A stretch of 64,000 nucleotides of DNA, taken from Dyella lipolytica. Lineage in GTDB: Bacteria; Pseudomonadota; Gammaproteobacteria; Xanthomonadales; Rhodanobacteraceae. Position numbers and translations under genes: made by a program. Positions within the stretch are counted from its first letter, which is position 1; the number at the start of each line of letters is the position of its first letter. The DNA lies in contig NZ_BSNQ01000009.1 in the NCBI RefSeq assembly GCF_030160075.1, forward strand, positions 740,295-804,294, written 5' to 3'. Under the pieces are notes generated by a model. It was not told the DNA's origin. It did no database searches and saw nothing but the letters and a program-made list of their open reading frames with translations. Positions 18,213 through 25,644 of the stretch are shown here, in pieces.

Positions 18213-18652
18213 GTATGCGTTCCGGTGTCGAACACGCTGATCGCGCCGGTGAGCCAGGACACGTTGACGTGCCATTCGCGCTGTCCGCTGCGCAAGGTAA
18301 TGCGACCGCCGGTAGAGCTGCCATCCGGAAAGAACCGGATGCGCGCGATATCGCCGCTGCTCTGATCGCTGGTTGCGCTCGTTACCGACAGTTCCAGGCC
18401 TTTAGGCAAGCGCACATCACGCTGGTTCGCACCGCGATACACATCGTCGCGCGTGTTGACCTGAAAGACGCGTTGCTCGCCATGCACGATCGCCTGCGTA
18501 CGCGTCGCGCGCAGCGCTCCGGCGAGTTCGCCGGCTGCGGCATTGATGCGCGCGCTGGCCAGACCATGCGTAATAGAAATGGACACTGCCGCCGCCGCAA
18601 TGCCGATCAGCAAAATCACGGCGAGCATTTCAAGCAGAGTGAAGGCGCGCAT
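18209..18652 (-). CDS. gspH: Type II secretion minor pseudopilin GspH (XpsH)
   Basis: A 147-residue minor pseudopilin. I place the start at 18652, where the protein reads MRAFTLLEMLAVILLIG; the leader is then only three residues and ends in Ala rather than the usual Gly. An in-frame upstream start at 18757 would extend through an imperfect stem-loop and give a 35-residue leader without a better cleavage site. The mature N-terminus keeps the pseudopilin Glu5. The Ala at -1 and the very short leader are unusual. Confidence 0.88.
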   Translation of the reverse strand: MRAFTLLEMLAVILLIGIAAAAVSISITHGLASARINAAAGELAGALRATRTQAIVHGEQRVFQVNTRDDVYRGANQRDVRLPKGLELSVTSATSDQSSGDIARIRFFPDGSSTGGRITLRSGQREWHVNVSWLTGAISVFDTGTHT

Positions 18653-18674
18653 GGCGCGCCGCGAGCGGGAAACT

Positions 18675-18747
18675 GGGAATCGGGAAAAGGCAGCGGAATG
18701 AGGCAACGTTGCTTTGCCCCATTCCCTGCTGCTCCGTCCTGATTCCC
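18675..18747. repeat. Imperfect long stem-loop between gspG and gspH
   Basis: GGGAATC (18675-18681) pairs with GATTCCC (18741-18747). Inner segments GCAGC, GGAATG and GGCAA pair with matching complements around a short central loop. It lies directly after the gspG stop, inside the operon. A structure here could protect the upstream gspE-F-G message or attenuate what follows. Confidence 0.6.
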
Positions 18748-18753
18748 ACGCTT

Positions 18754-19194
18754 TCACTGCCAGTTACCCACGTCGGCGCTGTAACCGTCACCGCCTGGCT
18801 TGCCGTCTTGACCGTAGAAGATCAGGTCATAGTTTCCGTGGTCGCCGGGGTACTTGTAGCCAAAGTCATGGCCCCACGGATCCTTCAGCTGCGAAGGCTT
18901 TACATAAGGACCCTGCCAGTTGTTCGCATTGGCCGGCTTGGCAACGAGATCTAGCAACTGAGCCGGCGGCGAACCGTTATCCAGCGCGTAGCTGTCGATA
19001 GCCTGGCTCAAGGTGGTGAGCTGCGCCTTACCGGCGCCGTATTTGCCCTTGTCCACGCTGCTGCCGACCTGGCGCACTACGATGGCGCCAACGATGCCGA
19101 TCAGCACGATCACCGCCAGCATTTCCAGCAGGGTGAAGCCGGCGCTGCGGGTCGGATGGCGCAGTTGCCGGGTTCGGGGATATCTGTACTGCAT
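18754..19194 (-). CDS. gspG: Type II secretion major pseudopilin GspG (XpsG)
   Basis: A 146-residue major pseudopilin that polymerises into the pseudopilus. The leader MQYRYPRTRQLRHPTRSAG precedes FTLLEMLAVIVLIGIVGAI, with Glu5 present. The C-terminal half has the GspG signature DPWGHDFGYKYPGDHG and the calcium-site region following it (DGKPGGDG). The start at 19194 has GGAG ten bases upstream. An in-frame start at 19257 would overlap gspF and lacks a ribosome-binding site. In this operon gspG is followed by a stem-loop, consistent with the need for more GspG than of minor pseudopilins. Confidence 0.95.
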   Translation of the reverse strand: MQYRYPRTRQLRHPTRSAGFTLLEMLAVIVLIGIVGAIVVRQVGSSVDKGKYGAGKAQLTTLSQAIDSYALDNGSPPAQLLDLVAKPANANNWQGPYVKPSQLKDPWGHDFGYKYPGDHGNYDLIFYGQDGKPGGDGYSADVGNWQ

Positions 19195-19253
19195 GGACTG
19201 GTTTCTCCGTTTCATGGACGTGAACTTCGGGTACATAGATCGGACAACGCCGA

Positions 19254-20471
19254 TCACTGGATGTTGCTGGTCAGACTGAGCAACGGCAGCAAAATGGCCG
19301 ACATGATGATTGCCACAAACACCGTCATGATGATGGTGAGCGCAGGCACCAGGGCGGCCAGCAGGCGGTCGATGGAACGGCGGCTTTCCAGCTCGAAGGT
19401 ATCGGCCACTTTCAGCAGCATCGTGTCCAGCTGCCCGGCCTCTTCACCGACCTGCACCATCTGGATTGCCAAACGCGGAAAACGCTGCGAATGAGCGAGC
19501 GCCAGACTGAGACCGTTGCCGCCCTTGACCATCTCGGTGGCCTGGATCAGCGATTCGTCGAGGGCGCGATTGGAAGTGACCATGCGCGCGATGCTCAATG
19601 CGGACAGCAAGGGCACGCCGTTCTTCACCAGCGTACCGAGCGTACGCGCCAGGCGTGCGGTTTCGACCTTCAGCACCAGCGGACCGACCAGGCGCATCTT
19701 CAGCAACCGTTCGTGCCAGGCCAGGCGCAAGGCGGGATCGCGCATGCGTGCGCGCCATACGAATACGCTGCCGACGATGATGGTCAGCAGCAGCCACCAC
19801 CAATCCTGCAACGTGGTGCCCAGCGCCAGCACGGCGCGGGTGATGAAGGGAATCGGCACCTGCATGTCCTGGAAGATCGGCACGAACTGCGGCACCACAT
19901 AGGTAAGCAGCAGCAGTAGCGAACCGAGCACACCGACCATCAGGAAAGCTGGATAAATCAGCGCGTTGATGATGCTGCCGCGCAATTGCTGAGTGCGTTC
20001 CAGATAATCGGCGAGACGGCGCAGCGTATCTTCCAGCGATCCGCCGACTTCGCCGGCGCGCACCAGCGCGATGTAGAGCTTCGGAAATACGCCGTGTTCC
20101 TCATCGAGCGCCTGCGACAAGGGCGTACCGCCGCGCACGCGATCGCGCACGCGCTCGATCAGTTTTTTGGCGTGCTCGCCTTCGGGCAAATCCATCAGGA
20201 TGCCCAGCGCGCGATCCAGCGGCTGTCCCGCACCGAGCAGGGTCGCCAGCTGATGAGTGAACTGGGCGAGTTGGTCGCCGCTGAAGGGGCCGCGCTTGAA
20301 CAGGCCACCCAATCCGCCGCCTTGACTGCCGGCGTCGGCGGGCGTGGCTTCCAGCGGCGTGTGGCCCTGGTCCTGCAGGCGCACGACGACCTCGTCGAGG
20401 CTGGCGGCCTCCATCTGTCCCTGCACGATTTCGCCGGAGGCGCTGACCGCGCGGTAGCGGAACTGGCTCAT
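19254..20471 (-). CDS. gspF: Type II secretion inner-membrane platform protein GspF (XpsF)
   Basis: A 405-residue polytopic protein of the GspF/PilC family. It has two homologous halves, each a cytoplasmic helical bundle followed by hydrophobic segments. The first membrane region is near residues 170-195 (LIYPAFLMVGVLGSLLLLL) and the last is at the C-terminus (LTIIMTVFVAIIMSAILLP). The N-terminus MSQFRYRAVSASGEIVQG is the usual GspF beginning. It couples GspE movement to pseudopilus assembly. It is separated from gspE by 168 bases that hold a palindromic repeat pair. Confidence 0.96.
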   Translation of the reverse strand: MSQFRYRAVSASGEIVQGQMEAASLDEVVVRLQDQGHTPLEATPADAGSQGGGLGGLFKRGPFSGDQLAQFTHQLATLLGAGQPLDRALGILMDLPEGEHAKKLIERVRDRVRGGTPLSQALDEEHGVFPKLYIALVRAGEVGGSLEDTLRRLADYLERTQQLRGSIINALIYPAFLMVGVLGSLLLLLTYVVPQFVPIFQDMQVPIPFITRAVLALGTTLQDWWWLLLTIIVGSVFVWRARMRDPALRLAWHERLLKMRLVGPLVLKVETARLARTLGTLVKNGVPLLSALSIARMVTSNRALDESLIQATEMVKGGNGLSLALAHSQRFPRLAIQMVQVGEEAGQLDTMLLKVADTFELESRRSIDRLLAALVPALTIIMTVFVAIIMSAILLPLLSLTSNIQ

Positions 20472-20496
20472 AAAGAATGGCCTTTTGCGCTCGCCT

Positions 20497-20628
20497 CCTC
20501 TCCCCTCCGGGGAGAGGATTGAGGTGAGGGGTCAATCTTGCGCTGATCTACATCGAAGCTCGCTCCGATGTCTGGTCCTCGCAAGATTGACCCCTCACCC
20601 CAGCCCTCTCCCCGAAGGGGAGAGGGCG
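20497..20628. repeat. Paired REP-like palindromic element between gspE and gspF
   Basis: A GC-rich palindrome at 20497-20517 (CCTCTCCCC-n-GGGGAGAGG) and a second one at 20605-20628 flank a perfect 20-base inverted repeat (20523-20542 with 20580-20599). The 37-base loop contains a smaller ACATCG/CGATGT hairpin. Related palindromes occur at 23962-23996 and 27917-28085. Inside an operon such a structure may alter mRNA stability. Confidence 0.75.
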
Positions 20629-20639
20629 TAGTGGCGGCG

Positions 20640-22373
20640 CTAACCTTCCTGCGTAACACGCAACACCTCCTCAATGGTGGTGATGCCCGCCACGGCCTTG
20701 GCGATGCCGTCTTCATACATCGTGCGCATGCCTTCTGCGCGCGCCTGCCGCTCGATCTCGCCGGCATCGGCGCGCTGCATCACCAGGCGGCGCAGCGGAT
20801 CGCTCATCACCAGAAATTCCATGATGGCGCGGCGCCCGCGATAACCGGTGGGATTGGCCGCGCTGGTGCCAGGCTTCCACAAACGGATCGGTCGTTCGTC
20901 GGTGTATTTTTCAAGCTCGAACTGCGCGATGACTTCGGGCGGCGCCTCGTAGGAAGTCGCGGTTTCCGGATCGAGCCGGCGCACCAGTCGCTGCGCGAGG
21001 ATGCCGTTGACGGTGGAACCGAGGAGGTAATCCTCCACGCCCATGTCGAGCATGCGAGTCACGCCGCCGGCCGCACTGTTGGTATGCAGCGTGGACAGCA
21101 CCAGGTGACCGGTGAGGGCCGACTGGATCGCGATGCGGCAGGTTTCCAGGTCGCGCATTTCGCCGATCATGATCACATCCGGATCCTGGCGCATGATCGA
21201 ACGCAGCGCGTTGGCGAAATCCAGCCCGATCTGCGGCTTCACCTGAATCTGATTGATGCCTTCGAGCTGGTATTCGACCGGATCTTCGACGGTGATGATC
21301 TTCACGCCCGGCGTGTTGATCTTCGACAGTGCGGTGTACAGCGTGGTGGTCTTGCCCGAGCCGGTGGGCCCTGTGACCAGCAAAATGCCGTGCGGCCGCT
21401 CCAGCACTTCCACGAAACGATGGCGAAAGTTTTCGGTAAAGCCCAGCGATGCAAAGTCGAACACCACCGTTTCGCGGTCGAGAATACGCATCACCACCGA
21501 TTCGCCGAAGCTGGTGGGCACGGTAGAAACGCGCAGGTCCAGTTCCTTACCCTGCACGCGCAACTGGATACGACCGTCCTGCGGCAGGCGACGCTCGGCG
21601 ATGTTGAGCTTGGCCATGATCTTGACGCGGCTGATCACCGCCGCGGTGGAACTGGATGGCGGCGCTTCCACTTCGTGCAGCACGCCGTCGATGCGGTAGC
21701 GCACTTTCAATCGATTCTCGAACGGCTCGATGTGCACGTCCGATGCGCGCTGCTCGACCGCGCGCTGCAGGATGAGATTGACCAGACGGATCACCGGCGC
21801 TTCGGAAGCGAGGTCGCGCAGATGCTCCACGTCATCCTCTTCCGCGGCGCTGCCGTCGAGGTTCTCCACGATGGTGCCCATCGCGGAACGACCCTGACCG
21901 TAATAACGCTCGATCAGATCGTCGATCTCCGAGCGCACACCGATGCACAGCGCGATGGCTTTGCCGCACGCCAGACGAACGGCGTGCAGCGGATACGGAT
22001 CGGCCGGATCGGCCACCACCAGGGCGACCCCGTCTTCACCGGAACGCACCGGCACCACGTGCTGCTGCTTGAGAAAGCGGACAGAAATATCGATTTCGGC
22101 GGGCGGCAGTTCGGGCGCATCGCGCGCCGCCAACAGCGGGGCATTCAGCCGTTCCGCCCAGGCTTCGGCAAGCTCGCGTTCGGAGACCAGGCCCAACCGC
22201 GCCAGCAGGGTGGTAAGGGTGCCTTCCGGGGCCTCCTCATGCAGGCGCCGGGCGCGCGCCAGGTCGTTGTCTTTCAGGCGCCCACGCGCAACCAGCAGCG
22301 CGCACACTGCCGACTCTTGGTCATCCGTGGCCTTAATCGCCCCAACGGACGCCGGCTTTACGACTGCCGACAT
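20640..22373 (-). CDS. gspE: Type II secretion ATPase GspE (XpsE)
   Basis: A 577-residue cytoplasmic secretion ATPase that drives pseudopilus assembly through GspF and GspL. The N-terminal MshEN-like domains (to about residue 160) are followed by the N2 domain and a RecA-like motor. Walker A GPTGSGKTTT starts at residue 335; the Asp box, Walker B region (DPDVIMIGEMRD) and His box (LVLSTLHTN) follow in order. The region after the His box, where most GspE proteins have a zinc-binding tetracysteine module, contains no Cys. It is the first gene of the Xps operon, divergent from tatD. Confidence 0.96.
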   Translation of the reverse strand: MSAVVKPASVGAIKATDDQESAVCALLVARGRLKDNDLARARRLHEEAPEGTLTTLLARLGLVSERELAEAWAERLNAPLLAARDAPELPPAEIDISVRFLKQQHVVPVRSGEDGVALVVADPADPYPLHAVRLACGKAIALCIGVRSEIDDLIERYYGQGRSAMGTIVENLDGSAAEEDDVEHLRDLASEAPVIRLVNLILQRAVEQRASDVHIEPFENRLKVRYRIDGVLHEVEAPPSSSTAAVISRVKIMAKLNIAERRLPQDGRIQLRVQGKELDLRVSTVPTSFGESVVMRILDRETVVFDFASLGFTENFRHRFVEVLERPHGILLVTGPTGSGKTTTLYTALSKINTPGVKIITVEDPVEYQLEGINQIQVKPQIGLDFANALRSIMRQDPDVIMIGEMRDLETCRIAIQSALTGHLVLSTLHTNSAAGGVTRMLDMGVEDYLLGSTVNGILAQRLVRRLDPETATSYEAPPEVIAQFELEKYTDERPIRLWKPGTSAANPTGYRGRRAIMEFLVMSDPLRRLVMQRADAGEIERQARAEGMRTMYEDGIAKAVAGITTIEEVLRVTQEG

Positions 22374-22573
22374 GTTCCACCCCGCTCGTTACTACGTCTA
22401 AAAACACATCCCTGCCTGCCCGGCGTCCCACGCGTCGAACAGGCGAATCCCATTCGTAACACAACCGTGAAGCGGCTGGCGAGCCTTGCCGGCGAGTACA
22501 GCGACGGTGTTCATGCTACGGCTGGGCGGAACGCCTCATGGATGTGACAATTCAAACTTTAAAAGGGTTCTCC

Positions 22574-23359
22574 ATGCAGCTTGTCGATATCGGGGCCAAC
22601 CTCACCCACGAATCCTTCCGGCACGATTTCGATGCCGTGCTGGACCGTGCCCGGGCGCATGGAATCACTCGCATGGTTGTCACGGGTGCGTCACAGGTCG
22701 GTAGCGAGCATGCCTTGGAGCTGGCGCGCGCCCATTCCGGCCTGCTGTACGCCACGGCCGGCGTGCATCCGCATCACGCCGTCGACTACACCGACACAAC
22801 CGATGCGCGTTTGCGCGAACTTGCGCAGGCGCCGGAAGTTCGCGCAGTAGGCGAGACGGGACTGGACTACAACCGCAATTATTCGCCGCGGGACGTGCAA
22901 CGAATGGTGTTCGAACGCCAGCTGCAGATTGCCGTGACCGCGGGCAAACCGCTGTTCCTGCATCAGCGCGACGCGCATGAAGATTTTCTTGCACTGCTCA
23001 AACGTTATCGTGACAAGGTGCCGGCGGCGGTCGTGCATTGCTTTACCGATACGCGCGAAGCGTTGCGCGATTACCTCGCACTGGATTGCCATATCGGCAT
23101 CACGGGCTGGATTTGCGACGAGCGGCGCGGCACGCATCTGCGCGAATTCGTGCGGGAGATTCCGGCGAACCGCTTGATGATCGAAACGGATGCACCCTAT
23201 CTATTGCCGCGCACGGTGCGGCCGCAGCCGAGTCATCGTCGCAACGAGCCCATGTATTTGAAGCACATTTGCGAGGAAATCGCGCGGGATCGCGGTGAAC
23301 CGGTGGATGTCACCGCTGCGAACAGCACCGCGGCAGCGATGGCGTTCTTCCATCTGTAA
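22574..23359 (+). CDS. tatD: TatD family metal-dependent hydrolase (deoxyribonuclease)
   Basis: A 261-residue TIM-barrel metallohydrolase. It starts MQLVDIGANLTH, the TatD-proper form lacking the HxH of its paralogues. Visible metal or catalytic residues include Glu in VGETGLDYNR, His in LFLHQRDA, His in VVHCFTD and Asp in IETDAPYLLPR. The family has 3'-5' exonuclease activity and is linked to DNA repair; its old link to Tat export is not needed here. I chose ATG 22574, which has AAGGG upstream, over an in-frame ATG at 22538. It faces the rluE-like gene tail to tail. Confidence 0.93.
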   Translation: MQLVDIGANLTHESFRHDFDAVLDRARAHGITRMVVTGASQVGSEHALELARAHSGLLYATAGVHPHHAVDYTDTTDARLRELAQAPEVRAVGETGLDYNRNYSPRDVQRMVFERQLQIAVTAGKPLFLHQRDAHEDFLALLKRYRDKVPAAVVHCFTDTREALRDYLALDCHIGITGWICDERRGTHLREFVREIPANRLMIETDAPYLLPRTVRPQPSHRRNEPMYLKHICEEIARDRGEPVDVTAANSTAAAMAFFHL

Positions 23360-23372
23360 GCATTGCCACTCA

Positions 23373-23388
23373 TCCGGCTCGGGCCGGA
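23373..23388. terminator. Hairpin between convergent tatD and pseudouridine synthase genes
   Basis: TCCGGC and GCCGGA pair around a TCGG loop, flanked by CAT and ATG that extend the stem with one bulge. It is followed on the plus strand by GACGAGCAAAAA. It lies in the 47-base gap between two convergent genes, and a related hairpin is at 38574-38609. Confidence 0.45.
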
Positions 23389-23406
23389 ATGACGAGCAAA
23401 AACCTC

Positions 23407-23943
23407 TCAAGGCGCGAGTATGCGCGTTTGCCCCGGCGGCAAATCGTCCAGCGCATGCGCGCCAATACTTACGCGTATCAACCGGAGCGTAGGAAACCCC
23501 ACTGCCGCCGTCATTCGCCTGATCTGCCGATTGCGCCCTTCGCGCAAGGTGATGGACATCCAGCTAGTGGGAATGTTTTTTCGAAAACGTACCGGCGGAT
23601 CGCGCGGCCAAAGCCACGACGGTTCGACGGCGTGCTCGGCGACAACCGGCAACGTTGGCCCGTCGTTCAATACCACGCCGCGGCGCAATGCCTGCAACGC
23701 TTCATCGTTTAGCGCGCCATCCACCTGCACCAGATAGGTTTTGGGCTGCTTATGACGCGGATCGGTAAGCCGATGCGCCAGTACGCCGTCATCGGTGAGC
23801 AGCAACAAGCCTTCGCTATCGTGATCCAGCCGACCAGCCGGATAGACATCCTTCTGTCGCACATAGTCGGCCAGAGTCGGGCGTCCATCGTTGGTGGTGA
23901 ACTGGCACAGCACACCGAACGGCTTGTTCAGTGCAATGAGCAT
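23407..23943 (-). CDS. rluE: 23S rRNA pseudouridine synthase, RluE-like
   Basis: A 178-residue RsuA/RluB/E/F-family pseudouridine synthase. The catalytic motif [14 protein letters not shown] places the nucleophilic Asp at residue 40. It lacks the N-terminal S4 RNA-binding domain, and its length is near that of RluE. E. coli RluE modifies U2457 of 23S rRNA; I assign it by length and motif, so the exact target position is inferred. The C-terminus has the usual [11 protein letters not shown] motif. The upstream side carries a REP-like palindrome at 23962. Confidence 0.87.
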   Translation of the reverse strand: MLIALNKPFGVLCQFTTNDGRPTLADYVRQKDVYPAGRLDHDSEGLLLLTDDGVLAHRLTDPRHKQPKTYLVQVDGALNDEALQALRRGVVLNDGPTLPVVAEHAVEPSWLWPRDPPVRFRKNIPTSWMSITLREGRNRQIRRMTAAVGFPTLRLIRVSIGAHALDDLPPGQTRILAP

Positions 23944-23961
23944 GGCTTATTGCGTTCGCGT

Positions 23962-23996
23962 CCTCTCCCCTGTGGGGAGAGGATTGAGGTGAGGGG
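23962..23996. repeat. REP-like palindromic repeat, single copy
   Basis: CCTCTCCCC and GGGGAGAGG pair around a TGT centre (23962-23982), followed by ATTGAGGTGAGGGG. The same core and tail occur at 20497-20531, so this is a dispersed repeat of the genome. It sits between the rluE-like start and the end of the next minus-strand gene. Confidence 0.7.
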
Positions 23997-24022
23997 CGCG
24001 GACTTGCGGTAAATCACCTATC

Positions 24023-24925
24023 TCAGTGCGTCGCCGTACTCGACGGCGCACCTGGCGATGCCTTGGTCGCCGCCGGCTTGACGAAGCGTAGCGTCATGCG
24101 ATCCGACTCGCCGATCGCCAGGTATTTGGCGCGATCCTGGTCGCCGAGCGTCAAGGTCGGCGGCAAGGTCCAGACACCTTTCGGGTAATCCTTGGTGTCC
24201 TTGGGATTGGCGTTGACCTCGCTCTGCCCGTCCAGCTTGAAGCCGGCTTCGGTAGCGAGCTTGATGACGTAATCGGTAGGTACATAACCGCTGCTCTTCA
24301 CCGATTCCAAGCTGGCGCCCAGAGGCGCGCGGTGGTCTGTCACGCCCAACACGCCGCCTGGCTTGAGCACGGCATAAAAGGCTTTGAACATCGCCTGCGC
24401 CGTACCGGCCATGGCCCAGTTGTGCACGTTGCGGAAGGTCAACACCATATCGGCCGAGCCGGCGGGACCCAACACCGGCGTCTGCGGATTGAAGGTTGCG
24501 ATGCTGGCCTTGCCGTATTCCGTCGGGTCGGCCGCAAACTTGGCGTGCAAGGCAGAAGTGTCCTGCTTGGCTTCGGCATTGTTATCTGCCACAGCGGCGA
24601 TGTAATGGCCGTTGTCGCGCAGCAGCGGTGCGAGGATTTCGCTATACCAGCCCGCGCCAGGGGTGATTTCAATGACCGTCTGGTCCGGCTGCAACCCGAA
24701 GAACTGCAGCGTGGCCTTGGGATGGCGATACGTATCGCGAGCCTTGTTGGTGGCCGAGCGCCAGGAGCCGGCGATCACCGCGTCGAGCTGCCCGGCGGTG
24801 AAATCGCTGGCGCTGGTCGGTGGCACCAGGTCGCCGGACGGCTGATCCTGCGACGCTTGTTGCGCGTTGGCGATGCCAGCAAGCAACAGGGCGGCGGACA
24901 ATCCGAGGGCAAGCCTGATTTTCAT
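24023..24925 (-). CDS. Predicted class I methyltransferase carrying an N-terminal signal peptide
   Basis: A 300-residue protein. Residues 1-22 form a clear export signal (MKIRLALGLSAALLLAGIANA), and the start at 24925 is fixed by GGAG eight bases upstream. The body resembles a SAM-dependent methyltransferase of the COG4798 type: a motif I-like VIEITPGAGWYSEIL and a later DHRAPLG segment. SAM is not expected in the periplasm, so either the fold has another role there or the signal is not used. This is typical of the family in Proteobacteria. No partner gene is evident, and a 14-base palindrome lies upstream. Confidence 0.82.
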   Translation of the reverse strand: MKIRLALGLSAALLLAGIANAQQASQDQPSGDLVPPTSASDFTAGQLDAVIAGSWRSATNKARDTYRHPKATLQFFGLQPDQTVIEITPGAGWYSEILAPLLRDNGHYIAAVADNNAEAKQDTSALHAKFAADPTEYGKASIATFNPQTPVLGPAGSADMVLTFRNVHNWAMAGTAQAMFKAFYAVLKPGGVLGVTDHRAPLGASLESVKSSGYVPTDYVIKLATEAGFKLDGQSEVNANPKDTKDYPKGVWTLPPTLTLGDQDRAKYLAIGESDRMTLRFVKPAATKASPGAPSSTATH

Positions 24926-25006
24926 GACAACTCCTTCCAAGTTCTCAACGGCAGCCTGCCGCCAGAGGTGTAAAGCGCGTGTAGGCATTTTACAATTAAT
25001 TTACGT

Positions 25007-25020
25007 CAACTGCGCAGTTG
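25007..25020. promoter_or_regulatory. 14-base perfect palindrome upstream of the signal-peptide methyltransferase gene
   Basis: CAACTGCGCAGTTG is its own reverse complement. It lies 82 bases upstream of the start codon at 24925, next to an AT-rich stretch (24991-25003) that may hold the promoter. It is a candidate operator for an unknown regulator. Confidence 0.35.
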
Positions 25021-25149
25021 GTGCTCGCTTTGACTCGTATTCCCCACGGACCTTGCGGAAAGAGTGGCCGAACGCTAAGAACGTTTTGATCAAAAGGGCC
25101 GTGGACAGGATGCGCCGCTACGAGCACGCCCTTACGCACAATGCATGAG

Positions 25150-25614
25150 TCATTGACGTGCGTTGCTGTTCCGGGCTCTCACCACGACGTGATAGAAAAT
25201 CACCCTGCCTGGTTCGTCGAAATCGGATGACCACCATCGGCGATATTCGAAACGAAGCGTCTGCTGCACGGCTGATGTGTCGACGCCAGTAGCCACGAAA
25301 GTCCACACGCGGACGCCCGGTTTCCCAGGGATCGGCCTTCCTTCCGCGCGATCAACCGGTGTTCCCACCGTCTTGAGTACGGTATCTGGCACCACGTTCA
25401 TGGACCACGTGTAGCCGGTACCGGGAGTCTGTGGCAGCTGCACGGAAAACACTTGCCCCGGATTGAGTGTGATCTCGCGGCGATTGTCTATCTCCGTCAA
25501 CACGAACGAAGGCGACGGCGCAGATGCCGGCGCGTTCGCCGCTCCCGCAGTACGCATCAACAAGGTGGCAGCTGTCGTCAGTAGCATGCCGAGTGCGTAG
25601 GTGTATGGCTTCAT
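25150..25614 (-). CDS. Chagasin-like (I42) protease inhibitor, exported
   Basis: A 154-residue protein with a hydrophobic export signal in the first 25 residues. The mature part has the three loops of the I42 family: TPGTGYTW (residues 63-70, the NPTTGY loop), a Gly/Pro-rich middle loop (RPIPGKPGVRVW), and RRWW (125-128, the RPW loop). These inhibitors block papain-family cysteine peptidases with an immunoglobulin-like fold. Assignment rests on these motifs. No C1 peptidase gene is visible in the window, and the two S53 peptidases here are not known targets. It may guard the envelope or act on foreign enzymes. Confidence 0.8.
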   Translation of the reverse strand: MKPYTYALGMLLTTAATLLMRTAGAANAPASAPSPSFVLTEIDNRREITLNPGQVFSVQLPQTPGTGYTWSMNVVPDTVLKTVGTPVDRAEGRPIPGKPGVRVWTFVATGVDTSAVQQTLRFEYRRWWSSDFDEPGRVIFYHVVVRARNSNARQ

Positions 25615-25644
25615 GGCATCTCCTGATGAGCTGAATCGAGCCTT

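Noticed and set aside
18653-18757. Longer N-terminus for GspH
   Set aside because: The added 35 residues cover an imperfect hairpin and give no better prepilin cleavage site.
20568-22547. 659-codon open frame on the plus strand
   Set aside because: It is antisense to gspE over nearly its whole length, is His/Arg-rich without a fold pattern, and gspE is certain from its motifs.
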